64,000 bases of DNA. Source: DATESN01 sp035270785. Its GTDB lineage: Bacteria; Bacillota; Clostridia; Lachnospirales; Lachnospiraceae. Positions within the stretch are counted from its first letter, which is position 1, and each line of letters starts with the position of its first letter. The DNA is taken from positions 1 to 64,000 of the forward strand of contig DATESN010000025.1 of the NCBI GenBank assembly GCA_035270785.1, written 5' to 3'. The notes beneath the pieces are model-generated. The model saw only the letters and a list, made by a program, of their open reading frames with translations, was not told the DNA's origin and did no database searches. Below, piece by piece: positions 1-7,498 of this stretch. The translations under genes were made by a program, and so were the position numbers.

Positions 1-236
1 TAATAATATCAGTAATTACTTATTGTTTTTAGTTAATTACAGATAAATAATAATTAACAATCATTCTCGAACTATTACATTAATAAATTGAGAATTTAAT
101 GTATAAATCAACTTTAATACCAGTCAAAACAAATAAAGGCAATTTTATCACACAATATGTACAATATATACAATAAATAACTTAAAACTTTGTTACTTTT
201 TACATGTAATATTTACAAAAAAAGATGTTCGGTCTC

Positions 237-265
237 TTGTATTAACAAAAAAGAAATGATATAAT
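237..265 (+). promoter_or_regulatory. Sigma-A type promoter
   Basis: TTGTAT at 237-242 and a perfect TATAAT at 260-265 are separated by 17 bases. It is placed to transcribe the hairpin leader at 305-365 and the broken gene that begins at 473. The rest of 1-236 is very AT-rich and shows no supportable gene. Confidence 0.6.
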
Positions 266-304
266 TATATTAACAGTAAAGAAGTAATACAAATAAATGT
301 ATTC

Positions 305-365
305 AAAAAAGTAGAGTGTAAAAAGAAGCAGGAAACATCTGTCTCTTAAAAAACTCTACTTTTTT
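305..365 (+). promoter_or_regulatory. Long structured leader hairpin
   Basis: A 13-bp perfect outer stem (305-317 with 353-365) encloses a nearly symmetric A-rich internal loop (318-323 and 347-352). Inside that is an 8-bp inner stem (324-331 with 339-346, one mismatch and one wobble) with a 7-base loop. The 3' arm runs into a short T tract, so it could act as a terminator or attenuator between the promoter at 237-265 and the genes at 441 and 473. It matches no riboswitch class I recognise. A strong ribosome binding site (AAAGGAGGTG) follows at about 389-398 without an obvious start codon close to it. Confidence 0.45.
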
Positions 366-440
366 CTATTTAAACTGTAAAAAAAGTAAAGGAGGTGAAG
401 AAAACCAAAAAAGGTTAGTATCCTATAAAAAAACAAAAAA

Positions 441-476
441 ATGAAAACTAAAATAAAAAAGGAGATTAAAAAATGA
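441..476 (+). CDS. Possible 11-codon leader peptide
   Basis: ATG at 441 opens an 11-codon lysine-rich frame (MKTKIKKEIKK) that stops at TGA 474-476. The stop overlaps the ATG at 473 of the next frame as ATGA, the usual layout for translational coupling. The frame also spans the AAAGGAG ribosome binding site of the next gene. A chance frame in A-rich DNA is a real alternative, because no good binding site lies directly before 441. Confidence 0.25.
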   Translation: MKTKIKKEIKK

Positions 477-918
477 AAAAAACAATTAAAAAAACAATTT
501 TTGTACTAAAACACTTATATTAGATGGTCAAACAGCTAAAGGTGATTATTCTATCAAAGTAACTGGTAATATCGGTGGAACCGATAATATATCAGTTATA
601 CCTGATGCGTCATTTTTAATGAAACAAGCTGGTAAACCAGATATTCAAGCTTTAGTAGATCAGCAAAAACAAATATTTACATATGATGATAATATCTCAA
701 ATGGAACTACTGCTATTGGGTCCATAACTATGGATAATATATCAGCAGGTAGCTGGAATGGTTTATTTAATTTTAATATTTCTGCTAATGTAGATGTAGA
801 TTCTGTTGATTCTACAGCTTCTACCATAGAAGATATGCTTAATATAGATGGTGTAATGGATGGCCAGGATATAACTCAATCCAAAGAAACTGTTTATTCT
901 ATAATTACTAATAATTAA
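473..918 (+). pseudogene. Broken secreted or surface protein gene
   Basis: ATG at 473, with an AAAGGAG site just upstream, starts a lysine-rich signal-peptide-like N terminus (MKKTIKKTIFVL) that stops after 16 codons at TAG 521-523. A different frame is open from 490 and reads through 505-918. It encodes about 137 residues of a Gly/Asp/Ser/Thr-rich, beta-type secreted protein that ends IITNN. The hydrophobic core of the signal peptide is missing from both frames, so a deletion of unknown length with a frame change is the simplest reading. The internal ATG at 619 gives 99 codons but has no ribosome binding site. The family is not recognised. The promoter and leader upstream still look intact, so the loss may be recent, or the first bases may carry an assembly error. 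Confidence 0.5.
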
Positions 919-952
919 ATAAATTATATTATATCAATAAAAAAGCTATTTG

Positions 953-1039
953 AAAGCCCTTGAGATTAATTTAGGGGTATTTAATTAGCTTTTGGATGTT
1001 TTATTATACTAATATTTAAAAGCCTTTGAAATCGATTTA
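953..1039. repeat. Imperfect 21-bp direct repeat
   Basis: Positions 953-973 and 1019-1039 agree at 17 of 21 bases (pattern AAAGCC-TTGA-AT--ATTTA). The first copy also lies inside an imperfect AAAGCTA/TAGCTTT dyad. It lies between the broken gene and the convergent surface-protein gene. No function is recognised. Confidence 0.3.
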
Positions 1040-1068
1040 AAACAGTAATAAAACATATTAAAACTCAT

Positions 1069-1105
1069 AAAAAAACAGAGTGATTTTATTCACTCTGTTT
1101 TTTTT
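1069..1105. terminator. Bidirectional terminator
   Basis: A 9-bp perfect stem (1075-1083 with 1090-1098, ACAGAGTGA/TCACTCTGT) with a 6-base loop is flanked by an A run and a T run. It can stop transcription from the plus-strand unit and from the minus-strand gene ending at 1114. Confidence 0.85.
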
Positions 1106-1113
1106 ATTTTTAA

Positions 1114-3810
1114 CTATTCAATAATTAAGTTATCTATATGAAAGAATTGAACCCAACCTGTATGATATTCACCAGGGGAAACTTCTTCTTCAAAACAACC
1201 TACAGCAACACTTACATTATCTGGATTAACTATTGCTGCATAATGTCCAGGAGATGCTTTCCATGCATCCATTACTTGTTGAGAAGTTGCAAAACCGTGT
1301 GCAACGTTTTCAGATGAAATAGTATCATTCATCTCATAACCTCTTTCAAGATTTGGTCTTTCATGACTAAATTTCTGTGTTATTTCAGCTGCTCTTAATT
1401 GAGTGTAATCATCCATAGTAGTATCCCATGTTAATGTGTTAAGTCCTAAAGAAGTTCTTTCTGCATTAACAGCTAAAAATACTTCATATGCTAAAGAATA
1501 ATTATCTCTACCTGTAGCTGTATCATTTACTGGATCAAACCATTCTAAAGAACCTTCGACAACTTCAAGATCTACTGTCTTAATTTCACTTACAGTGTTT
1601 GATAAATTAGGAATAACTTCTGTATTAATTACTTCATTACAAATTGTACATTTTTGAACTCTAGTTCCATCTGATACAACATTGGCTTCAGCTGTTACTT
1701 CCCATTCGCCTAAAGTATGGCCAGTTGTAAGAATAACTTCCGTAAAAGTATCACTACATGTTAAACAAGTGTATGTCATAACTCCATTTTCAGTACATGT
1801 TGTAGGAGTTGTAACTTCTCCCATATAATCATGCATATGAACAAGCATTGGAATAACTTCTGTATTTTGTACTTCATTACAAATTGTACATTTTTGAACT
1901 TGAAGACCATCTGATCCTTCTATTGCAGGGCTTATAATTTCCCAGTCGCCTAAAGTATGGCCAGTTAAAGGAATAAGTTCAGTATAAATATCACCACATA
2001 CACTACATGTATATGTCATAAATCCATCTGTAATACATGTTGCAGGATTAGTTAATTCACTCACATAATCGTGAGTATGGGCAATCACTGGAATAACTTC
2101 TGTATAAATATCACCACATTCACTACAAGTGTATGTTATTAAACCTTCTAAAGTATATGTTGCAGGTGTAGTAATTTCACTAATATAATTATGGGCAATC
2201 ATTGGAATTTCTTCGGTATAACTATCACCACATTCACTACAAGTGTATGTTATTAAACCAACTGAAGTACATGTTGCAGGTGTAGTAATTTCACTAATAT
2301 GATTATGGGCAATTGTAGGAATAATTTCTGTATAAGTATCACCACATACGCTGCATGTATATGTTATTAAACCAGTTTCAGTACATGTTGCAGGTGTTGT
2401 AATTTCGCTAGTATATTCGTGGCCAGTTGCTGGAATAATTTCTGTATAAGTATCACCACATACGCTACATGTATATGTTAACAAACCGTCATCTTCACAT
2501 GTTGCAGGAGTTGTTAATGAACTTATATAATCATGTGTATGAGTAAGTTTTGCAATTGCTTCTGTATTAATTATTTCATCACATACTGTACATTTTTGAA
2601 TTTTAAGTCCAGTTGCAGTGTAAGTTGGCAAGGTAGTTACTTCCCAATCACCTAAAACGTGATCTTTTGTTTGAATAACACTTGTATATGTGTTTCCGCA
2701 ACTAGAACAAGTATATTTTCTAATTCCAGTTTCAGTACAAGTAGAATCTGTAATTATTTTACTTGTATAAGTATGTGAATGTACTGGAGTTGATGGTGTA
2801 CTTGAACCTGAGCTCGATGGATACGATACTACAGGAGCAGGAGTTGCTTTTATTTCTTTAACTTTTGGAACCTCTGGTGTAATTATAGTAGCTACTTCAA
2901 TAGGTTTAGCATTAACATTAATAGTAATTGCTTTTTTTGACTCATTTAAAACATTATTCATAAAAGTATCAGTGCTTCTACCTGTTAATTGAATTGCTGA
3001 ATCAGTCTGTAAAACTACATTAGTAACGATACCGTCTGCTTTAATATTTAGAGCTCTGCTAAGTACTTGATTTACTGGAGCAGTAGTAGCACCTGTTTGA
3101 ATAAGACCATTTTTTTGAACAGGAACTGTTGCAATTTCATTAAAAACTGTTTGATTAACTGTTAATGAATTTACTGTTGAATTTTTATCAACTACTATTT
3201 GTAAAGTATCGCCAGAAATTAAAATATCATTATTTGTACCTTTTTCATTCCAAGTAGAATTAATCATATTATTAATTACGACATTTTTCCAAGTAACCTT
3301 ATTAGTTATATTACTATTAGGAGCTTCAATAACTAATGCTGCTTCTGTATTACCTTTAGACAATACAAAATTAGTTTTTCTTTCTGTTTGTAAAACAATA
3401 GTATCAATATTTTTAATTCTTATACATTTATTTAATTGATATTGAGTACTAACATATACCATGGTTTTATCAAAATTTCCTTTATTATTGATATTTGTGT
3501 ATGCCTGATATACTACTAAATCCTTATCATAAGTTTGAGATGGGATATAGAATTGAGTTGTTCTAGTAGGTTTAACAACAATAATATCTATTGTTTCATC
3601 TTTTAATGCCGCATATAATTCCCTTTGCGTTTTAACCGTTCTGGTTACTTTTTCTACAATAGTATTAACTGAAACTGTTTCTCCGTCGCTTTGTGTTTCG
3701 ACATTAGTTTTTGCATAAACATTAATTCCTTCATAAGATAATACTACCGAAGATGTGATTAATGCTAAAACTAAAGCCTTTGAAATAAATTTTAATAATG
3801 TTTTTTTCAT
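1114..3810 (-). CDS. Secreted surface protein with CxxC repeats and C-terminal CAP domain
   Basis: This 898-residue protein starts with a signal peptide (KKTLLKFISKALVLALITSS). A Thr/Asn/Val-rich, beta-helix-like region of about 270 residues follows, then a Pro/Ser linker (PSSSGSSTPSTP). Next come about seven tandem repeats of roughly 40-75 residues built on ATC..G..TYTCS.CGD.YTE.IP..GH. Each carries CxxC pairs like small zinc ribbons. The last ~130 residues are a CAP (SCP/PR-1-like) domain with FSHERP, SENVA and SPGHYA, which supply the conserved His and Glu positions of the family. No LPxTG motif or cell-wall-binding repeat is evident, so secretion is likely but the anchor is unknown. The start is supported by AAAGGAGGA just upstream. 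CAP domains occur in secreted bacterial proteins of mostly unknown role; adhesion or sporulation links are only possibilities. Confidence 0.8.
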   Translation of the reverse strand: MKKTLLKFISKALVLALITSSVVLSYEGINVYAKTNVETQSDGETVSVNTIVEKVTRTVKTQRELYAALKDETIDIIVVKPTRTTQFYIPSQTYDKDLVVYQAYTNINNKGNFDKTMVYVSTQYQLNKCIRIKNIDTIVLQTERKTNFVLSKGNTEAALVIEAPNSNITNKVTWKNVVINNMINSTWNEKGTNNDILISGDTLQIVVDKNSTVNSLTVNQTVFNEIATVPVQKNGLIQTGATTAPVNQVLSRALNIKADGIVTNVVLQTDSAIQLTGRSTDTFMNNVLNESKKAITINVNAKPIEVATIITPEVPKVKEIKATPAPVVSYPSSSGSSTPSTPVHSHTYTSKIITDSTCTETGIRKYTCSSCGNTYTSVIQTKDHVLGDWEVTTLPTYTATGLKIQKCTVCDEIINTEAIAKLTHTHDYISSLTTPATCEDDGLLTYTCSVCGDTYTEIIPATGHEYTSEITTPATCTETGLITYTCSVCGDTYTEIIPTIAHNHISEITTPATCTSVGLITYTCSECGDSYTEEIPMIAHNYISEITTPATYTLEGLITYTCSECGDIYTEVIPVIAHTHDYVSELTNPATCITDGFMTYTCSVCGDIYTELIPLTGHTLGDWEIISPAIEGSDGLQVQKCTICNEVQNTEVIPMLVHMHDYMGEVTTPTTCTENGVMTYTCLTCSDTFTEVILTTGHTLGEWEVTAEANVVSDGTRVQKCTICNEVINTEVIPNLSNTVSEIKTVDLEVVEGSLEWFDPVNDTATGRDNYSLAYEVFLAVNAERTSLGLNTLTWDTTMDDYTQLRAAEITQKFSHERPNLERGYEMNDTISSENVAHGFATSQQVMDAWKASPGHYAAIVNPDNVSVAVGCFEEEVSPGEYHTGWVQFFHIDNLIIE

Positions 3811-3844
3811 TTAATATCCTCCTTTTGTTTTTGTTATAAATATA

Positions 3845-3870
3845 TTATAACATATATTTATAACATATAT
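3845..3870 (-). promoter_or_regulatory. 13-bp tandem repeat in promoter region
   Basis: TTATAACATATAT occurs twice head to tail (3845-3857, 3858-3870). On the minus strand each copy contains TGTTATAA, and the copy nearer the surface-protein gene forms TGTTATAAT, an extended -10. No clear -35 is seen, so this is probably the promoter of the minus-strand gene at 1114-3810. Confidence 0.4.
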
Positions 3871-3971
3871 TTTTTTAAAATGCAACAATTTTTTTAATAA
3901 TATTTAATTAAATTTAAACAAAGATGTTAACCAAATAAATAATATGATACAAGAAAGTGAGATAGAAAATA

Positions 3972-4349
3972 ATGAAATCAGTAATTAATGTATTAAATTT
4001 CGTATATGAAAATTACATATTGATAGCAACAGCAGCTTTATTAGTTTTTGGAATATATAACAGAGTAAAAAACATGACTTTAGAAAAAATAAGACTTATT
4101 ATGCTTGATTTAGTAACAAAAGCAGAAATAAATTTTAAAAATGGTACTGGATCAATAAAAAAATCTGAAGTTTCTAATATTATATTTGAAAAGTTTCCTA
4201 TATTAACAAAAATAACTACTATTGCAAAATTAGAAACAATAATTGATAAATTAATCAATGAAGCTCTAATCGAATTAAGAGAAAAACTTGATACTAATGA
4301 TAATTTTTATAAATTTGTCTATGGAAAAGATAGAAAAATAACTAAATAG
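3972..4349 (+). CDS. Phage holin-like small membrane protein (LLH-type)
   Basis: This is a 125-residue protein with one membrane segment near the N terminus (about residues 13-30, ILIATAALLVFGIY) and a charged helical tail (EKIRLIMLDLVTKAEINFKN...). Length and layout resemble the phage LL-H holin family, which form holes in the membrane for endolysin. No endolysin is nearby and similarity is judged by eye, so the role is uncertain. It has its own terminator and lies in an AT-rich accessory stretch with an excisionase-like gene, consistent with a phage or integrative-element relic. AGAAAGTGAG before the ATG is a moderate ribosome binding site. Confidence 0.5.
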   Translation: MKSVINVLNFVYENYILIATAALLVFGIYNRVKNMTLEKIRLIMLDLVTKAEINFKNGTGSIKKSEVSNIIFEKFPILTKITTIAKLETIIDKLINEALIELREKLDTNDNFYKFVYGKDRKITK

Positions 4350-4368
4350 TTAAATTTAGATTAAATAA

Positions 4369-4400
4369 AAAAAGAGGGCCGTTGAGCTCTCTTTTTTTTT
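4369..4400 (+). terminator. Rho-independent terminator
   Basis: A 9-bp stem (4371-4379 with 4386-4394, AAAGAGGGC/GCTCTCTTT, one G-T pair) and a 6-base loop are followed by a T run. It ends the holin-like transcript. Confidence 0.8.
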
Positions 4401-4521
4401 GTCTTTTTTTCATTTAATTACATGTGTTTTTTAATGTTTTTTAGGTTTTAAAAAAGCACAACTAATAAACACCTCCTTTTACAGTAAAATCAATACTTTC
4501 AACAACATTTCAGTCAAATTT

Positions 4522-4585
4522 CTACGCCTGGGAGAGGAAGAACGAGAGCGTAGTGTCGTGAAAAACATATACATGTTCTGACGAC
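4522..4585. other. Two adjacent GC-rich hairpins, unexplained
   Basis: CTACGC (4522-4527) pairs with GCGTAG (4548-4553). Directly after it GTCGT (4555-4559) pairs with ACGAC (4581-4585), enclosing an inner AACAT/ATGTT stem (4564-4568, 4573-4577). The block is much richer in GC than its surroundings. It lies just 3' of the minus-strand gene ending at 4605. It has no T run, so it is not a typical terminator. It may be a structured RNA or the end of a mobile element. The minus strand beyond it has an AAAGGAGGTG site (about 4472-4481) without a sizeable ORF. Confidence 0.35.
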
Positions 4586-4604
4586 CGAATTTAATTAGAA
4601 ATCA

Positions 4605-5066
4605 TCAAAAGAAATTTGAATCATTTAAGGAAATCACATCATCATCTCGTAAATCTAGATCTTTTACTTTATTATTACGATCTAAACAATATTTCATTTC
4701 TTCATTTTCTTTAAATAATAATGATTCTACAGTTCTTTCTATCCTAGTTTTAAAATCTAGTAAATCTCTTAATAATTTATCCTCCTTTACAAAACCTTTT
4801 CTAGAATTTCTTCTTATACAGTAACAATAAGAAAAACATTCATTTTTATTAAATAATTGTGTATTTTCGTAGTTAAAATTAAATTTTAGCTTAAATTCGT
4901 TGTTATTAGTATTTAAAAATACAACTATGCTGCAATTATTGTTATTAACATAGTCAAATATACAATCTATTACCATCTCCAGTTCTTGTATCATCTCTTC
5001 ATTGTTTATATAATAATGAAATTTCCTAAATTCTTCTGAAATCTTTATTGTTTCTAAATTTCTCAA
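4605..5066 (-). CDS. Hypothetical protein, not recognised
   Basis: This is a 153-residue protein with no signal peptide or membrane segment. It is Asn-rich (YVNNNNCSIVVFLNTNNN), has a Cys cluster (CFSYCYC) and a charged, probably helical second half (DKLLRDLLDFKTRIERTVESLLF). The start is taken as TTG at 5066-5064, because GGAGGTGAT lies about 7 bases before it; the ATG inside that stretch is out of frame and stops at once. It is oriented against its neighbours in the accessory region. The composition suggests a phage or mobile-element gene; no function can be assigned. Confidence 0.55.
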   Translation of the reverse strand: MRNLETIKISEEFRKFHYYINNEEMIQELEMVIDCIFDYVNNNNCSIVVFLNTNNNEFKLKFNFNYENTQLFNKNECFSYCYCIRRNSRKGFVKEDKLLRDLLDFKTRIERTVESLLFKENEEMKYCLDRNNKVKDLDLRDDDVISLNDSNFF

Positions 5067-5104
5067 ATAAGCATCACCTCCATATTTTCATTTTTTTAAC
5101 ATTA

Positions 5105-5126
5105 TGGACACTCGTTAAAGTGTCCA
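5105..5126. repeat. 8-bp inverted repeat, possible insertion-sequence end relic
   Basis: TGGACACT (5105-5112) and AGTGTCCA (5119-5126) are perfect inverted copies six bases apart. The sequence resembles the terminal repeats of some IS3-family elements placed end to end, but this is only a resemblance. An operator for the divergent genes at 5066 and 5499 is the alternative. Confidence 0.3.
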
Positions 5127-5498
5127 CCTGTTTTGAGCCCTTGCATCATATTACTTCTTAAATCTAAAAGAGAAAGGAGTTTTATAAGGAACATCGCTTG
5201 TTTCTTATATATGTATTATATCATAATATTTACTATAAGTCAATAAAAATCTTTAAAGTAAATTAATTAACTATAAAGTTTTTCTTGTTTCTTCTATATA
5301 TAAAGTTTTGAATTGAATAACTACTATTTTTATGATAATATGAAAACATCATAGATTAATAAATTGTTTTAATGGTTTGAAATCCAAGCGAATTCTTTAA
5401 GAAATATGATCGTGTGCCTTCACGAAACCAGGGCCGCCAATTTCATAATGTGAAAAGTTATGAAGATTGGGATTTAAAAAGAGAAAGGAGGTATTATT
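5127..5498. other. Gene-free accessory intergenic DNA
   Basis: No supportable gene. AAAAGAGAAAGGAG occurs at about 5168 and again at about 5478 before the next gene, suggesting a degenerate duplication of a gene start. A short GC-rich patch at about 5410-5440 (GTGTGCCTTCACGAAACCAG) contrasts with its surroundings and may be a relic of a lost gene or an attachment site. Confidence 0.3.
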
Positions 5499-5723
5499 AT
5501 GAATGATAATAATACTACTCTACATTTAAATCCCAGTGAATATCGAAAGAAAATGTTTTTAACGGTTGATGATCTTATTCAATTAACAGAATCTAGTTCT
5601 AGTTTGATTTATAGTTGGATAAACAGCAAAGAAATCCCTTTTCGAGTTGAGAAAATAGGACCTAAAAAGTGGATCATCTTCTCAAATTCATTTTTTAACT
5701 GGTATGATGGAAATGTGGCGTAA
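5499..5723 (+). CDS. Small helix-turn-helix protein, excisionase-like
   Basis: This 74-residue protein contains a MerR/excisionase-type winged helix (residues ~19-70: FLTVDDLIQLTESSSSLIYS, then KEIPFRVEKIG and a final FFNWYDG). Such proteins bind DNA as recombination directionality factors or small regulators of integrative elements. GGAGG eight bases before the ATG gives a clear start, and a terminator follows directly. No tyrosine or serine recombinase is nearby, so if this was an excisionase the element is incomplete. Confidence 0.6.
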   Translation: MNDNNTTLHLNPSEYRKKMFLTVDDLIQLTESSSSLIYSWINSKEIPFRVEKIGPKKWIIFSNSFFNWYDGNVA

Positions 5724-5730
5724 TTCAAAA

Positions 5731-5762
5731 AAAAGAGGAGGGTTTTATGCCTTCCTTTTTTA
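5731..5762 (+). terminator. Rho-independent terminator
   Basis: A 12-bp stem containing several G-T pairs (5731-5742 with 5750-5761) with a 7-base loop and a T run ends the small DNA-binding protein transcript. Confidence 0.65.
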
Positions 5763-5796
5763 AATAAATATTGTAGTTCTGATTTCGTAAAAATAT

Positions 5797-5833
5797 GGTA
5801 GTTTAAAATTAAAAAACTACCAAAAAAACTACC
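5797..5833. repeat. Inverted repeat with duplicated arm
   Basis: GGTAGTTT (5797-5804) is followed by two inverted copies AAACTACC (5814-5821 and 5826-5833, 12 bases apart). Two competing hairpins are possible. The position at the edge of the accessory stretch, ahead of the kinase gene, would suit recombinase or regulator binding, but no function is shown. Confidence 0.4.
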
Positions 5834-5995
5834 AAATTAGAGATTGAATAAAAATAAGTAAAAGTGTTAAACAATAATAAAGTTATATTTCTCTTGTGTG
5901 TAACAGTAACAAACAGTAGCAGAAAATAAGAGAAAATAACTAGGTAGAAATAGAGTACGGGATATTTCTACAAAGGATAATGGAGTACTTCTTTG

Positions 5996-7486
5996 ATGTT
6001 AATTAGATTGAAAAATAGACTTATTAAGATTAAATTATTAAGAAGTTTAAAACTAAGGATTTTTATAATCATTCTTTTGGCTGGTACAATTCCTAGTGTG
6101 TTTATGCGCTATGCAATTATGGAAAACTATATTGATAGGGCGATAGAAGTGAAAACTTCGGATGTAAGAAATCAAGTAAAGATTATAGCAAATCATTTAC
6201 TGACCTATAACTATTTGCAAGATCCTTCTTCGGAAATAATAAATGCGGAATTAAATCAATTATCGGATTTATATGATGGACGAGTTTTAATTATGGACCA
6301 GAACTTTAATGTTATCAAGGATACGTATGGGATTAGTGAGGGGAAGACTGTCATTTCTGAAGAAGTAATAAAATGCTTCAAAGGTGTGAATACAGTAAAT
6401 TATGTGGAAAAATATTTATATATTGAAATGACGGTTCCCATTGTTAATTCCGCAGCCACCTATTTTAACAATTCCGATGATAGTATCGGAGGAAAATCCT
6501 TATCAAAGACGGTACAAGGAGTTATGTTGATTAGTGTTTCAGCAGATAGCATTGCAACAACACTGAATATTTTAAATCGTAAGGCACTGATTGTTGAATT
6601 TACGATGCTAATACTTATTGTGGGCATTGCTGTTGGCCTTTCCAATGTACTAATAAGGCCTTTTAATCATATTACGCAGGCTATTCAAGAGGTCAAAGCA
6701 GGTTTTACAGAAGAAGAGATTTCTGTACCGGACTATTTGGAGACAGAACACATTGTAGATGCATTTAATAAATTGTTGTTAAGGATGAAAGTGTTAGATG
6801 ATTCGAGGCAAGAGTTTGTATCAAATGTATCCCATGAATTAAAAACTCCCATTACCTCTATGAAGGTTTTGGCAGATTCTCTTTTAATGCAAGATGAAGT
6901 GCCAAATGAATTATACAAAGAATTTATGATTGATATTGCGGATGAAATCGATAGAGAAAGCAAGATTATCAATGATTTATTATCATTAGTTAAATTGGAT
7001 AAAACTTCAGCAGATTTAAACATAGAATCCGTAGATATTAATAGCTTATTGGAATTAATTTTGAAAAGGTTGCGTCCTATTGCAAAAAAACGTGATATTG
7101 AGTTAGTGTTTGAAAGCATTCGTAAAATTACAGCAGAAATTGATGAAGTGAAGTTAACTCTTGCATTATCTAACTTAGTTGAGAATGCGGTTAAATATAA
7201 TAAAGAACACGGTTGGGTAAAAGTGGTACTGAATGCGGATCATCAATTTTTCACGGTGGAAGTGTCGGATTCGGGAATTGGTATTCCAGAAGAATCTATG
7301 GAACAAGTATTTGAACGTTTTTATAGAGTTGATAAATCACATTCCAGGGAAATAGGTGGAACCGGACTAGGACTTGCCATTACAAGGAATGCAGTGTTAA
7401 TGCATAGGGGATCTGTTAAGATTGATAGTGTATTAGATGAAGGAACAACATTTACGGTAAAGATACCATTGATTTATATTTCTTAG
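5996..7486 (+). CDS. Membrane sensor histidine kinase, orphan
   Basis: Membrane segments at about residues 22-44 and 199-219 flank an extracellular sensor region, followed by a HAMP-like linker. The catalytic core has an H box (FVSNVSHELKTP, His at about 280), an N box (NLVENAVKYN) and G boxes (VSDSGIGIP and GGTGLGLAI). It should autophosphorylate and pass phosphate to a response regulator controlling envelope or stress genes; the signal is unknown. ATG 5996 is preferred over the TTG codon directly before it. No response regulator gene is adjacent: upstream is the accessory stretch, downstream a GerMN lipoprotein 12 bases away, probably co-transcribed. Confidence 0.9.
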   Translation: MLIRLKNRLIKIKLLRSLKLRIFIIILLAGTIPSVFMRYAIMENYIDRAIEVKTSDVRNQVKIIANHLLTYNYLQDPSSEIINAELNQLSDLYDGRVLIMDQNFNVIKDTYGISEGKTVISEEVIKCFKGVNTVNYVEKYLYIEMTVPIVNSAATYFNNSDDSIGGKSLSKTVQGVMLISVSADSIATTLNILNRKALIVEFTMLILIVGIAVGLSNVLIRPFNHITQAIQEVKAGFTEEEISVPDYLETEHIVDAFNKLLLRMKVLDDSRQEFVSNVSHELKTPITSMKVLADSLLMQDEVPNELYKEFMIDIADEIDRESKIINDLLSLVKLDKTSADLNIESVDINSLLELILKRLRPIAKKRDIELVFESIRKITAEIDEVKLTLALSNLVENAVKYNKEHGWVKVVLNADHQFFTVEVSDSGIGIPEESMEQVFERFYRVDKSHSREIGGTGLGLAITRNAVLMHRGSVKIDSVLDEGTTFTVKIPLIYIS

Positions 7487-7498
7487 GAGGTAAGAAAC

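Noticed and set aside
305..365. Leader hairpin considered as a cyclic di-GMP, SAM or preQ1 riboswitch
   Set aside because: None of the conserved loop sequences of those classes is present; it is a simple two-stem hairpin.
5410..5440. GC-rich patch considered as a tRNA 3' end (attachment site)
   Set aside because: It lacks a standard T arm, and no matching 5' tRNA part or second copy is found in the window.
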